Assembly: GCA_964448855.1 (NCBI GenBank)
Contig: CAYUXI010000011.1
Span: 14,239 to 78,238, forward strand
From: QAMX01 sp964448855
GTDB lineage: Bacteria; Bacillota; Clostridia; Oscillospirales; QAMX01
Length of the DNA: 64,000 nucleotides
Reading direction: 5' to 3'
The position numbers and the translations under genes are program-made. Below are positions 1 through 8,635 of this stretch, in pieces; position 1 is the first letter of the stretch, and each line of letters opens with the position of its first letter. The notes under the pieces are model-generated. The model saw only the letters and a program-made list of their open reading frames with translations, was not told the DNA's origin and did no database searches.

Positions 1-207
1 TGCAAGCACTTGCCACCAGTCGGACAGCGTCTTATGAGCACGGTAATAATCCACTGCGCTGAGCGAAGCGGACGGAGCCGGTGAAATCAGAAGCGGCAGG
101 TCTTCGGTGGTTACATCATCTGCAAACACCTGCAGGGGCATGACTGCCAGCAGCAGAGCCAGTAAACAGGCCAGCAGTCTGAAACGGGAACGCGAATTCG
201 TTTTCAT
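1..207 (-). CDS. Secreted protein, N-terminal fragment, riboswitch controlled (possible cobalamin-binding protein)
   Basis: Only the first 69 codons lie in the window; the gene runs off the left edge. The start is the ATG at 207, preceded by AGAAGG on the minus strand. Residues 1-29 form a classic signal peptide: basic MKTNSRSRFR, a leucine-rich core, then VFA-DD as a likely signal peptidase I site. The mature part begins acidic and proline/serine rich and reaches a stretch (SAVDYYRAHKTLSDWWQVLA) that resembles the first helix of alpha-alpha-barrel prenyltransferase/transcobalamin-like domains. A cobalamin riboswitch and terminator lie directly upstream, so a role in extracellular B12 capture is inferred. 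That assignment rests on context; the fragment alone does not prove a family. Confidence 0.6.
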   Translation of the reverse strand, partial: MKTNSRSRFRLLACLLALLLAVMPLQVFADDVTTEDLPLLISPAPSASLSAVDYYRAHKTLSDWWQVLA

Positions 208-281
208 AAAAAAACCTTCTTTCTGACTGAATCACAGTCGTATATCATCTGTCGTGAGACAGGACGATTGATTAAGAAAAG

Positions 282-318
282 AAAAAGTCCGCAGCAAAAA
301 ACTCATCTGCTGCGGACT
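282..318 (-). terminator. Rho-independent terminator, expression platform of the cobalamin riboswitch
   Basis: On the minus strand AGTCCGCAGCA pairs with TGCTGCGGACT around a short loop and is followed by a T run. It lies between the cobalamin aptamer and the start codon at 207, the expected position for ligand-controlled termination. Confidence 0.8.
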
Positions 319-400
319 TGAAGGCACCACCAAAAAGAGGGCCTGAAACCGCTCTCTTTCGGCGTTGCAAATCTGTACATCGCAGACTGAAACAAACACC

Positions 401-573
401 GGCAAGGGCAGGTCTTCTGACTCCGATCTCATCATGCCCAGTCGGCCTTCCCGGTTTCCCAGTGACACAAATGAAAGGACACTCCATCGTTACAGCGGCG
501 GGACCGTCGGGGGTTTGCACCCCGTTCCCTTTTCAGCCTTGCACCCGAAAAACGGGGAAGGACACCTCTTGCC
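401..573 (-). promoter_or_regulatory. Cobalamin (AdoCbl) riboswitch aptamer
   Basis: Read on the minus strand, the segment has the hallmarks of the B12 riboswitch in order: a P1 stem GGCAAG (568-573) pairing with CTTGCC (401-406); the core GGTCCCGCCGCTGTAAC (489-505); a B12-box region with GTCACTGGGAAACCGGGAAGG (around 446-466); and the near-invariant 3' segment GAGTCAGAAGACCTGCC (405-421). It lies between ackA and the secreted-protein gene, and a terminator follows, so B12 probably switches transcription of the 1-207 gene off. Confidence 0.92.
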
Positions 574-611
574 TGTTATGAAATTTTGAAAGGTACAGGA
601 GAAGAAAAACG

Positions 612-1820
612 TTACGCCTTTGCAGCGGCGTTGACCAGTGTCAGCGTGTCGGATGCAATCACGAATTCTTCATCCGTCTCGATGACCAGAACACGCACAC
701 GGGAATCGTCAGCCGCAATGTCAACATTCTTCAGCGACTGCTGCGACTTTTCCGGATCCAGCTTGATGCCCATGAATTCCAGACCGGCCAGAGCAACATT
801 ACGCGCAACCTTGTTGTTTTCGCCAATTCCGCCGGTGAAGACCACCGCATCAATGCCACCCATCGCAGCGGCGTATGCGCCGATGTACTTTTTGACGCTG
901 TAGTCAAACATTTCCAGCGCCAGCGTGGCCTGATGATTGCCCTGATCACGCGCCGTGGCCAGGTCGCGGAAGTCGCTGGATAGCTCAGAAACGCCCAAAA
1001 CGCCGGACTTCTTGTTCAGCATTTCGACAAGCGCCGGCGTGTCCATGCCCTCATGCTCGCTCAAAAAGCCGAGAATGGCCGGATCCAGATTGCCGGAACG
1101 TGTGCCCATGGGCAAACCCTCCAACGGCGTCAGACCCATGGATGTGTCTACGCATTTGCCGCCGTCAACTGCGGCAATCGACGAACCGTTGCCCAGATGG
1201 CAGGTGACGATCTTCAGCTCGGAAGCCGGACGCCCCAGCATTTCGGCGGCCTTGGCGGAAACATAGCGATGGCTTGTCCCGTGGAAGCCGTAACGGCGAA
1301 TGGCGTATTTGCGGTAGTATTCGTAGGGAATGGCGTACATAAATGCCTTTTCCGGCATGGTCTGATGGAAAGCCGTGTCAAACACAGCGACCTGGGGCAC
1401 GTCACCCATGACCTCGCGGCAGGCACGAATGCCCATCAGGTTGGCCGGGTTGTGCAGCGGGCCGAGCGGAATGCATTCCTCAATGGCGGCAATGACCTTG
1501 TCGTCCACGAGAACGGATTCGGAGAACTTCTGACCGCCGTGCAGGACTCTGTGTCCAACGGCATCGATTTCAGACATCGAACGGATAACACCGGTCTCGG
1601 CATCCGTCAGCCGATCCGTCAAAATGCGGATGGCGTCGGCGTGTGTTTTCATTTCCACTTCGGTGACGAGCTTGGTGCCATCCGTGAGCGTGTGCGTGTT
1701 TTTGCTGCCGGCGATACCGATGCGCTCGCAAAGTCCTTTTGCAAGAACCCGATTCTCCGACATATCAAAGAGCTGATATTTCAGAGAGGAGCTGCCGGCG
1801 TTGATGACAAGAATAAGCAT
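612..1820 (-). CDS. ackA: Acetate kinase
   Basis: This 402-residue protein interconverts acetyl phosphate + ADP and acetate + ATP, the last ATP-yielding step of acetate fermentation in the cytoplasm. It starts with the ASKHA phosphate-1 motif (VINAGSSSLKYQ, residues 5-16). The catalytic residues known from Methanosarcina AckA fall at the same numbers here: Arg91 (GHRVLHGG), Asp148 (FDTAFH), His180 (YGFHGTSH) and Arg241 (MGTRSG). Length is normal for the family. AAGGGG precedes the ATG at 1820. No pta is adjacent; the divergent neighbour is tmcAL, another acetate-using enzyme. Confidence 0.97.
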   Translation of the reverse strand: MLILVINAGSSSLKYQLFDMSENRVLAKGLCERIGIAGSKNTHTLTDGTKLVTEVEMKTHADAIRILTDRLTDAETGVIRSMSEIDAVGHRVLHGGQKFSESVLVDDKVIAAIEECIPLGPLHNPANLMGIRACREVMGDVPQVAVFDTAFHQTMPEKAFMYAIPYEYYRKYAIRRYGFHGTSHRYVSAKAAEMLGRPASELKIVTCHLGNGSSIAAVDGGKCVDTSMGLTPLEGLPMGTRSGNLDPAILGFLSEHEGMDTPALVEMLNKKSGVLGVSELSSDFRDLATARDQGNHQATLALEMFDYSVKKYIGAYAAAMGGIDAVVFTGGIGENNKVARNVALAGLEFMGIKLDPEKSQQSLKNVDIAADDSRVRVLVIETDEEFVIASDTLTLVNAAAKA

Positions 1821-1863
1821 CTGACAATGACCCCTTCATGATTTCTTCCCTGTGGCTTGCAAT

Positions 1864-1890
1864 TTGAAGCCGCAAGGTGTAAAATATAAT
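1864..1890 (+). promoter_or_regulatory. Candidate promoter for tmcAL
   Basis: A perfect TATAAT at 1885-1890 has a weak TTGAAG 15 bases upstream. It sits in the 159-base gap between divergent ackA and tmcAL. The AT-rich region could also hold the ackA promoter on the other strand. Confidence 0.4.
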
Positions 1891-1979
1891 TCGACACTTA
1901 TATGATACTCTTTTTTGGATGATTTTGCAAGAGCGAAAAAGGCAAAAGAATCCGCTGAACAGCAGAAAGGTCTGGCAAT

Positions 1980-3176
1980 ATGACGGCAGTTGGTGTGGTT
2001 GCGGAATATAACCCGTTTCATAACGGCCATATGTTTCATCTGACACAGACAGCCGCCCGTTTCCCGGATCGGGCAATCGTCTGCGTCATGAGTGGCAATG
2101 TCGTGCAGCGCGGCAGCTTTGCCATCCTGCATAAATTCGCCCGCGCAGCCGCTGCGGTGCAGAGCGGAGCCGATCTCGTCTTCGAACTGCCGACCGCATT
2201 TGCCTGCGCACCGGCACCGATCTTTGCCTCGCGCTCCGTCGAGCTGCTCGCGGCGACGGGCGTGGTGGATGCGCTGTCCTTTGGCAGTGAATGCGGCGAT
2301 GCAGCGGCTCTACAGCGTGCTGCCGCAGACGACACGTTCCATGCGGAACGCTTCACAGCCAGCCTCCGTGCCGGACGCTCCTATGCCGCTGCCTGCGCGG
2401 AAGCGTCCCATCCGGAAATTCGTTCAATTCTGGCCGCGCCCAATGATCTGCTGGCCATTGAATATCTGCGCGCCGCCCGGCAGTTCCTTCCGAATGCCGC
2501 TGTCTGTGCCGTCAAACGGCAGGGTGCGGGCCATAACCAGCTGGATGCCTCCGGAAGCTATCCGAGCGCATCCGCTCTGCGCAACCGAATGCGCGACCAG
2601 ATGGAGATTTCTGCGTGGCTGCCGCCGTCTTCTACTGAAATCCTGCAAAGGGAACAGGCTGCCGGCCGCGCTCCGGTCTTTGAGGAAGCATCGGCGCTGC
2701 CCATGCTGGCCACATTGCGGAGAATGAATCCGGAAACGCTGGCACAGCTCCCGGAGGTCACGGAGGGACTCGAATATCGGATTGCATCCGCCGCCAAGCA
2801 GGCCGTTTCCGTCTCCGACTTGCTGGAACGGCTGAAGACCAAACGCTATACCTGTGCGCGGCTGCGCCGCATTCTGATGTCCGCCTACATTGGCCTGACC
2901 GAAGCGGAACAGAAACAGCACCCGGCCTATCTGCATCTGCTGGCCGCATCCCGGCGCGGCACAGCGCTGCTCCATGAAATGAAGCAAACCGCCCGACTGC
3001 CGGTGATTGCCAAACCGTCCGCAATCAAAAAGCTGGACGCCTCGGCCAAAATGCTCGCCGACCTCGAAGAACGCACGGATAGTTTGTATCTGCTGGCCTA
3101 TCCGGAACGACAGCAGCGCGGGTTCGGCCATTTCTATGTCTCCTCCCCATGGATTGCTCCGCACGACCCTGTATAA
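1980..3176 (+). CDS. tmcAL: tRNA(Met) cytidine acetate ligase TmcAL (YlbM family)
   Basis: The 398-residue protein belongs to the nucleotidyltransferase-fold family that makes N4-acetylcytidine at the wobble base of elongator tRNA-Met, using acetate and ATP through acetyl-AMP. The N-terminus VVAEYNPFHNGHMFHL carries the HxGH adenylylation motif (His14, His17), followed by VMSGNVVQRG and the substrate-site region FGSECGD. Length matches the family (about 400). AGAAAGG precedes the ATG at 1980. It is divergent from ackA; both enzymes act on acetate. The next gene begins 33 bases downstream, so they may be cotranscribed. Confidence 0.92.
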   Translation: MTAVGVVAEYNPFHNGHMFHLTQTAARFPDRAIVCVMSGNVVQRGSFAILHKFARAAAAVQSGADLVFELPTAFACAPAPIFASRSVELLAATGVVDALSFGSECGDAAALQRAAADDTFHAERFTASLRAGRSYAAACAEASHPEIRSILAAPNDLLAIEYLRAARQFLPNAAVCAVKRQGAGHNQLDASGSYPSASALRNRMRDQMEISAWLPPSSTEILQREQAAGRAPVFEEASALPMLATLRRMNPETLAQLPEVTEGLEYRIASAAKQAVSVSDLLERLKTKRYTCARLRRILMSAYIGLTEAEQKQHPAYLHLLAASRRGTALLHEMKQTARLPVIAKPSAIKKLDASAKMLADLEERTDSLYLLAYPERQQRGFGHFYVSSPWIAPHDPV

Positions 3177-3209
3177 GCGAATGCTACAGACCGAAAAAGA
3201 GAGGGTTTT

Positions 3210-4142
3210 ATGAAACATACAGAACGGGTTGGCCGCGCTCTCCGACTGATGGAGCAGCTGCATTTTCCAACCGACAGCATCGGCTATCTGTCTCTTTTGG
3301 AACGTTCCTATTTCCTGACAGAGGACTACGCAGAGGAACTCGATCGACTGGAAACATCATTTATGACGCGACAGCTGACAGGCGATCAGGCCATTCTTCG
3401 CCTGAAAGAGATTGCCGCCGCGATCGGCGTACCGGATCGATCCCTGTCGGAGCTTTTCTATCTGAACTGCGCATACGATCTCGAAAAAGTGTACCGCGAA
3501 CGCAACATTGACCCTGACATCTTTCTCCGGTCCATGGACGATCTGCGCTGCAAAATGCTCGAATGCCGCGAAATGCACGGCATCTGGGGCAATGATACCG
3601 GCTCGTGGCCGGATGGCTTCTTTCGACTGGAACGGTTCGGTCTCGGGCGTCTGCAATTTGAAATCATTCCCTTCGAGGAACCGGACTACCATTGGAATGG
3701 GCTCACCATCCGAACGCAGGATCCCGTCCTGAATGTCCACATTCCGTCCGGCGGTTCCTTTCCGCGGGCGTCGCGTTATGATGCCTATCGCCGCGCCTAC
3801 CAGTTCTATTCGGATTTTCACTGGGTGGGCGGCCGTTATCTGCCAATCAACTGCATCTCGTGGCTCCTGTACAAAAAGCATGAGGAATTTCTTCCGCCAA
3901 CCTCCAATATCCTTGATTTTATCCACGATTTTGATATCTTTGCATCCTATGACGAACGCCCTGTTCCGCCCTGGCGGATTTTCGGAAAGCATTGCACAAA
4001 CCCACCTGAACACCTGCCGCGTGATACGTCACTTCGCCGCGCCTATGCGGACTGGCTGCTCACCGGCCATACCTGCGGCTACGGCCGCGGCATGATTCTG
4101 TTTGACGGCGAAAAGATCGTCAATAACGCACGAGAAAAATAA
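3210..4142 (+). CDS. GNAT_C-type acyltransferase domain protein, paralogue 1
   Basis: This 310-residue protein looks like the two-domain family described in Pfam as NAT_N plus GNAT_C (acyltransferase domain-containing, function unknown). Residues 1-120 are helical. The C-terminal part has the family signatures: HGIWGNDTGSWPDGFFRL, GLGRLQFE, a VLNVHIPSGG strand, SWLLYKK and SNILDFIHDFD. Codons, length and sequence match the next gene throughout, so the pair arose by tandem duplication. AGAGAGGG precedes the ATG. No signal peptide or membrane segment is visible, so it is cytoplasmic. The substrate cannot be read from the sequence. Family assignment is from recognised motifs; function is open. 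Confidence 0.72.
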   Translation: MKHTERVGRALRLMEQLHFPTDSIGYLSLLERSYFLTEDYAEELDRLETSFMTRQLTGDQAILRLKEIAAAIGVPDRSLSELFYLNCAYDLEKVYRERNIDPDIFLRSMDDLRCKMLECREMHGIWGNDTGSWPDGFFRLERFGLGRLQFEIIPFEEPDYHWNGLTIRTQDPVLNVHIPSGGSFPRASRYDAYRRAYQFYSDFHWVGGRYLPINCISWLLYKKHEEFLPPTSNILDFIHDFDIFASYDERPVPPWRIFGKHCTNPPEHLPRDTSLRRAYADWLLTGHTCGYGRGMILFDGEKIVNNAREK

Positions 4143-4200
4143 ACAGTGGCTGATTGTACAGCCACTTGGAAATCATTTGCAGAAAAGGAGATTCATACCA

Positions 4201-5129
4201 TGAAAAACAAGGAACGAGTCGCATTTGCACTGAACTGGATGGAACAGCGCCGCTGGCCGGTCGATTGTATTGCCTACTTCAAACTGCTGGAACAGTCGTA
4301 TTTCCTCTCTGGCCCCTATGCAGAAGAGCTGGATCAGCTGGAATCTGCGTTTATGTCAGGCGAGATGACAGGGAACGATGCATTGACTCGCGTCAAAGCC
4401 ATTGCCGCCGAAATCCAGGTGCCTGATCGCTCCTTTGCACAGCTGTTTTATATGAACTGCGCGGCAGATCTGGACGCACTCTACCGTGAACGCGGCATCA
4501 ACCACGATGTGTATGTCCGCTCCATGGACGATATGCTGTACAAACTGCTGGAATGCCGCGAGGTGTTCGGCATCTGGGGCAACGATACAGGTACTTGGCC
4601 GGATGGATTTTTCCGCCTCGACCGCTTTGCGCTGGGACGCCTGCAATTCGAACGCCGTACACTGGGTAAGGTGGACTACCATTGGAACGATATCACCGTT
4701 CATGCAGACGACCCCGTGCTGAATATGCACATCCCGTCTGCCGGTCCCTTTCCGCGGGAGCTCCGCTATGATTCCTATCGCCGCGCCTATCAATTCTTCC
4801 CGGACATCCGCTGCGGGAAGTATCTCCCGATTCGCTGTGATTCCTGGCTGCTCTTCCCGGCACACGATGAATTCCTGAATCAAAACTCCAATATCGTCGA
4901 TTTTCTGCACGATTTCGACTTGTATGAGTCGCATGAAAGCAGCAATCCGAGCGCATCCTGGCGCATCTTTGGCCGCTATCACAAGCTGTCCTTTGACCAG
5001 CTGCCGCGCGATACGGCGCTGCGCCGTGCCTATGCGGAATGGCTCTGCTCCGGCCGCGGCAACGGCGGCGGAAAAGGCCTGATTCTCTTTGACGGCGAAA
5101 AGATCGTCAACAACGCACGGGGAGAGTAA
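4201..5129 (+). CDS. GNAT_C-type acyltransferase domain protein, paralogue 2
   Basis: This 309-residue tandem paralogue follows the first copy after 58 bases. The chosen start, ATG 4201, has AAAGGAG nine bases upstream; an earlier in-frame GTG at 4146 would add residues absent from copy 1. The same landmarks are present: FGIWGNDTGTWPDGFFRL, ALGRLQFE, VLNMHIPSAGPFPRE, SWLLFPAHDEF, SNIVDFLHDFD and the shared C-terminal ILFDGEKIVNNAR. Well over half of the residues look identical by eye. It is followed after only two bases by the transglutaminase-like lipoprotein gene, implying one transcript. Specific substrate unknown. Confidence 0.72.
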
Positions 5130-5131
5130 GG

Positions 5132-6436
5132 ATGGCTACGTTCTCTGAGCGACAGGCGAGGCATCGCCGATGGCGCGAACGCGGACTTCTTGCCATCATC
5201 TGTGCATCCATGCTGCTCCTGTCGGCGTGTCGTGTTGTCGCGCTGCCCAAACAACAGACAACGACCTCAACGACAGAACCGCCACGGACAAGCGTTGTGC
5301 TGCCTCAGACCGGTTGGCCTTCGCAGCAGACCTCTGCACCGGAAGAAACGTCGGCGCCGGATACCACATCGTGGACGGCGGCCATCCAACCGCTGCCTGC
5401 TGTCCACGAGCTGGCTGCACGCATCATCCCGTCCTTTGAAAAACGGTACCTCCTGGTTCATCTGGATGAAGAGCGCCTGACCACCTTCTGCACACTGTAT
5501 CAGGCGGCCATGGCGTTTGAACCCACTGCGGAATTGCCGGAACCGGTCACTGTGGGTGAACTCTTTGATCTGATGCTCCTCCTCAACTATACCTGCCCGG
5601 AGCTGATGCAGATCAGCGGGGAGTACTACTACAGCTACGACGATACCGGCCGCTGCACCGATGTGACCTTTACCTACCTCATGAACGCCGACGAGTACGA
5701 TGACGCCCTGCAGCAGGTGGAGGCGCAGTTTGACGAATGGAAGCACCGGCTGGCCGGTCGGTCGGATTTGGAAAAAGAACGATTCGTCTATGAATGGATT
5801 ATTCAAGCTGCGACTTATCAGGACACTGCAACGTATGCGGGATCCTGCTATGGCGTGATCGTCGATCGGAAAGCCCGCTGCGAAGGCTATGCAAAGACCT
5901 TCATGTGGGCCATGTGGGAGCTGGATATTCCGTGTATTTCCATCACTGGGGAGTCGACCGATCCCGGCAACTCCATCTACTCGCGCCATGTCTGGAACCT
6001 GGTGCAGGTCAATGGTATCTGGGCGTATGTCGATACGACGTTTGATGACTTCAACGAATTTTATCCCATTTCCTACAGCTTCCTGAATGTCGATGAGAAC
6101 AGCATCGCCGACTCGCGAAGCATCGATCCGGTTTACCTCGAATTGAATCTTCCACCCTGTACCAGCATGGAAAACAGCTTCCATGAACAGGCCGGCGTCT
6201 ATTACCGCGGCGACGCCAATCCGATCGAAGTGATTGGCGATGCCATCGAACACGCCGATGCGGAAGGCTCCAATCGTGTTTACCTGAAGGTGGAGACTGC
6301 GGAGCTGTTTCAAACAATCCGCGATTCTCTGAGCGACCTGCTTACACAATGGCTCACTGAACGTGGCGTGCCCTGGAGCTATACCTGGTATTCCTACCCG
6401 GATGGCCGCGCCTTTGTCATCGACTTCGCCGACTAA
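5132..6436 (+). CDS. Transglutaminase-fold lipoprotein (extracytoplasmic)
   Basis: The 434-residue protein starts with a basic segment, a hydrophobic core (residues 18-32) and a lipobox LLSAC with Cys33, so it should be a membrane-anchored lipoprotein. A Thr/Ser/Pro-rich linker (about 38-85) follows. The middle carries a transglutaminase-like Cys-His-Asp triad: Cys250 in ARCEGYAKTF, His286 in RHVWNLVQV and Asp301 in WAYVDTTFDD. This matches the bacterial transglutaminase-like (protease or amidase) superfamily. The last 100 residues have no motif I recognise. GGAGAG sits at the end of the preceding acyltransferase gene, two bases away, so translation is probably coupled. Confidence 0.85.
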   Translation: MATFSERQARHRRWRERGLLAIICASMLLLSACRVVALPKQQTTTSTTEPPRTSVVLPQTGWPSQQTSAPEETSAPDTTSWTAAIQPLPAVHELAARIIPSFEKRYLLVHLDEERLTTFCTLYQAAMAFEPTAELPEPVTVGELFDLMLLLNYTCPELMQISGEYYYSYDDTGRCTDVTFTYLMNADEYDDALQQVEAQFDEWKHRLAGRSDLEKERFVYEWIIQAATYQDTATYAGSCYGVIVDRKARCEGYAKTFMWAMWELDIPCISITGESTDPGNSIYSRHVWNLVQVNGIWAYVDTTFDDFNEFYPISYSFLNVDENSIADSRSIDPVYLELNLPPCTSMENSFHEQAGVYYRGDANPIEVIGDAIEHADAEGSNRVYLKVETAELFQTIRDSLSDLLTQWLTERGVPWSYTWYSYPDGRAFVIDFAD

Positions 6437-6460
6437 AAAACTTGTGTATTTTCCGAAAAA

Positions 6461-6500
6461 ACAGGATGCCCGACTTTGTTATAAAAGCCGGGCATCCTGT
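6461..6500. terminator. Inverted repeat / probable terminator
   Basis: ACAGGATGCCCG and CGGGCATCCTGT form a 12-bp stem after the lipoprotein gene. On the plus strand the following tract is poor in T; on the minus strand a T-rich run follows. It may end the 3210-6436 transcript inefficiently. Confidence 0.5.
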
Positions 6501-6606
6501 GCGTTATTGGCTAATCCAAACGAGTAATAGAAAGAAAACGACGAGAAAACTGACGGAATACACATTAGAGATGATTGATTATTTCACATACAATTCAAAA
6601 AAAGGA

Positions 6607-6636
6607 CTGGAAATGAACGACGGAATGTAGTATAAT
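6607..6636 (+). promoter_or_regulatory. Promoter for hpf
   Basis: A perfect TATAAT at 6631-6636 lies 35 bases before the hpf start; the -35 region (CTGGAA, 6607-6612) is weak. Confidence 0.55.
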
Positions 6637-6671
6637 ATAGACAGACCAAAATGAAAGGAAGTTGCGGACTC

Positions 6672-7187
6672 ATGAAGATCAATTTTGACACACGGAAGGG
6701 CTCGGTTTCAGAACAGACGGCAGCGGCGGCAGAAAAAAAGCTGGCCAAACTGGATCGCTTTTTTAACGAAGATGCTGTTGCGGTTGTCAAATTCAGCGAG
6801 GTCCGCGGCCAGACGGTCGCAGAAATCACGGTGCGCAGCGCGCATATGGTTTTCCGGGCGGAGGATCGTTCGGGAGATGAATATGCCGCAGTGGACAATG
6901 CAGTAGAAGCCATTGTCCGGCAAATTCGGAAGCATAAGACGCGCCTGGAAAAACGCCTGAAGGACGGTGCGTTTGAACGCGTCATTGAATCTGCCGAACC
7001 GGAAAATCAGGAGCTCGTTCGTCGGAAACGCTTTGACCTGAAACCAATGACGGAAGAGGAAGCAGCTCTGCAAATGGATCTGCTGAACCATCAGTTCTAT
7101 CTCTTCAAAAATTCCGATGCCAACAACCGCATCTGCGTGGTATACGGCCGCGAGGACGGCGGCTACGGAATTATTGAAGCCGATTGA
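6672..7187 (+). CDS. hpf: Ribosome hibernation promoting factor, long form (HPF/YfiA)
   Basis: The 171-residue protein matches long HPF. The N-terminal S30AE domain (about 1-95, ending in RQIRKHKTRLEKRL) binds the decoding centre. The C-terminal domain (about 115-171, with RKRFDLKPMTEEEAALQMDLL, GHxFY-like NHQFYLF and VVYGREDGGYGIIE) dimerises 70S ribosomes into inactive 100S particles in stationary phase. The ATG at 6672 is preferred because AAAGGAAG lies about 10 bases upstream; an ATG at 6651 overlaps that site. It stands alone between two strong hairpins with its own promoter. Confidence 0.95.
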   Translation: MKINFDTRKGSVSEQTAAAAEKKLAKLDRFFNEDAVAVVKFSEVRGQTVAEITVRSAHMVFRAEDRSGDEYAAVDNAVEAIVRQIRKHKTRLEKRLKDGAFERVIESAEPENQELVRRKRFDLKPMTEEEAALQMDLLNHQFYLFKNSDANNRICVVYGREDGGYGIIEAD

Positions 7188-7234
7188 TCACCTTCCTCTG
7201 ATCTGACGACTGATCATCATTTGTGCAACCAACC

Positions 7235-7251
7235 ATAGCCAGACTGGCTAT
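7235..7251. promoter_or_regulatory. Palindrome, candidate operator before the GH4 operon
   Basis: ATAGCCAGACTGGCTAT is a perfect inverted repeat (7-bp arms) about 100 bases before the GH4 gene. No clear -35/-10 pair accompanies it, so the regulatory reading is tentative. Confidence 0.35.
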
Positions 7252-7260
7252 ACCAGACCT

Positions 7261-7303
7261 CAGGACACCCGGCATCCTTTCCATGAGGATGCCGGGTGTC
7301 CTG
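7261..7303. terminator. Strong hairpin between hpf and the GH4 gene
   Basis: Eighteen-base arms (7261-7278 and 7286-7303) pair perfectly around a 7-base loop. No T tract follows on the plus strand, so it could be a terminator of hpf or a transcript-stabilising hairpin at the 5' end of the sugar operon. Confidence 0.55.
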
Positions 7304-7350
7304 AAGAATCCGATTCCATCCAAATGATCACTGAGAAAAAGGAGATTTGC

Positions 7351-8613
7351 ATGAGGGACTTGAAAATTGCTGTCATTGGTTCCGGTTCCACCTATTCGCC
7401 GGAAATCTTTGAGGGAATCATCAAACGCCGCGACAGTCTGTCCGTGAAAAAGATTGCCCTGATGGACATTGACGAAACCAAATTACAGATCGTCGGCGGT
7501 TTGATTGAACGCATGGTCAGGGCAGCCGGCATGGATGCGGAAATCATTCGAACCACCGACCTGGATACGGCGCTGGATGGCGCAAATTATGTCCTGGCGC
7601 AGATTCGTGTCGGACGGCTGCCGGCTCGTGTGCTCGATGAACGGATTCCGCTGAAATACGGCCTCATTGGTCAGGAAACCACCGGCATTGGCGGCTTTTT
7701 CAAGGCGCTGCGAACCATTCCGGAAATTCTGAACATTGCCAGACGCATGGAAGAGCTCTGCCCGAATGCGACGCTGATCAACTTTTCCAACCCCTCCGGC
7801 CTGGTCGCCGAAGCGGTGCAGAACCATTCCAAGATTCGCATGGTCGGTCTCTGCAACAACGCAATCAATATGTTCACGGAGGCGCGCCGCCAGTTCGGAG
7901 AGGATATCGAAATCTCCTATGTCGGGCTGAACCACCTCAGCTGGATTACCGCCATTGAGAAAGACGGCAGGGACATTCTGCCGGAGCACCTCGATACCTA
8001 TGAGAACAGCGATGTTCCCAACCGCTACCTGCGCTATTGCCGCGGCATTCCGTGCGGCTATCTGAACTATTTCTATCGCCCGCGGACGCGTCTGGCTGAG
8101 CTCCAGGAGGATGCAAAAACTAAGACACGCGGCGAGGTCTGTATGGAGATCGAAGAAAAGCTCCTGAAAATGTTCTCCGATACAACCCTCTATACCAAGC
8201 CGGAGGAGCTGAACCAGCGCGGCGGCGCACTGTACAGCGAAGCGGCTGTTTCTCTTCTGAATGCGATTGAAAACGACCTGAACGAAATCCATGTTGTCAA
8301 CGTCAAGAACAACGGGGCACTGCCCTGGATGGCCGACGACGATGTCGTTGAGGTGAAAACGCTGGTCAATCGCAAAGATCTGCTCCCAATTCCGGTTCGC
8401 GGCTTCGATAATCCGCATATCTGCGAGCTGATGCGGACGGTCAAAGCCTATGAAAAGCACGCGGCGCGTGCCGCTCTGACGGGTGATCGCGATGAGGCCA
8501 TTCGCGCCATGATGATTCATCCGTTGATCGGCGATGCGGATGCGGCCATCGCCTGCTTCGATGAACTGCTGGAAGCTCACCGCAGCTACCTGCCGCAGTT
8601 TTCACACCAGTAA
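7351..8613 (+). CDS. Family GH4 glycosidase, 6-phospho-beta-glucosidase type
   Basis: The 420-residue protein is a glycoside hydrolase family 4 enzyme; this family uses NAD+ and a divalent metal to cleave 6-phospho-glycosides by oxidation at C3. Seen: an N-terminal Rossmann motif (KIAVIGSGSTYSPE), GQETTGIGGFFKALRTIPE, NFSNPSG, the metal-site cysteine in GLCNNAINM and VGLNHLSW with the metal His. The start at 7351 has AAGGAG at good spacing; an earlier ATG (7324) lacks one. It is first of a three-gene operon with a BadF-type kinase and a YhcH protein. Substrate (beta-glucoside-6-P or other) cannot be fixed. No PTS gene is in view. Confidence 0.9.
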   Translation: MRDLKIAVIGSGSTYSPEIFEGIIKRRDSLSVKKIALMDIDETKLQIVGGLIERMVRAAGMDAEIIRTTDLDTALDGANYVLAQIRVGRLPARVLDERIPLKYGLIGQETTGIGGFFKALRTIPEILNIARRMEELCPNATLINFSNPSGLVAEAVQNHSKIRMVGLCNNAINMFTEARRQFGEDIEISYVGLNHLSWITAIEKDGRDILPEHLDTYENSDVPNRYLRYCRGIPCGYLNYFYRPRTRLAELQEDAKTKTRGEVCMEIEEKLLKMFSDTTLYTKPEELNQRGGALYSEAAVSLLNAIENDLNEIHVVNVKNNGALPWMADDDVVEVKTLVNRKDLLPIPVRGFDNPHICELMRTVKAYEKHAARAALTGDRDEAIRAMMIHPLIGDADAAIACFDELLEAHRSYLPQFSHQ

Positions 8614-8635
8614 AACGGCGAAAGGGAAGGGACGC

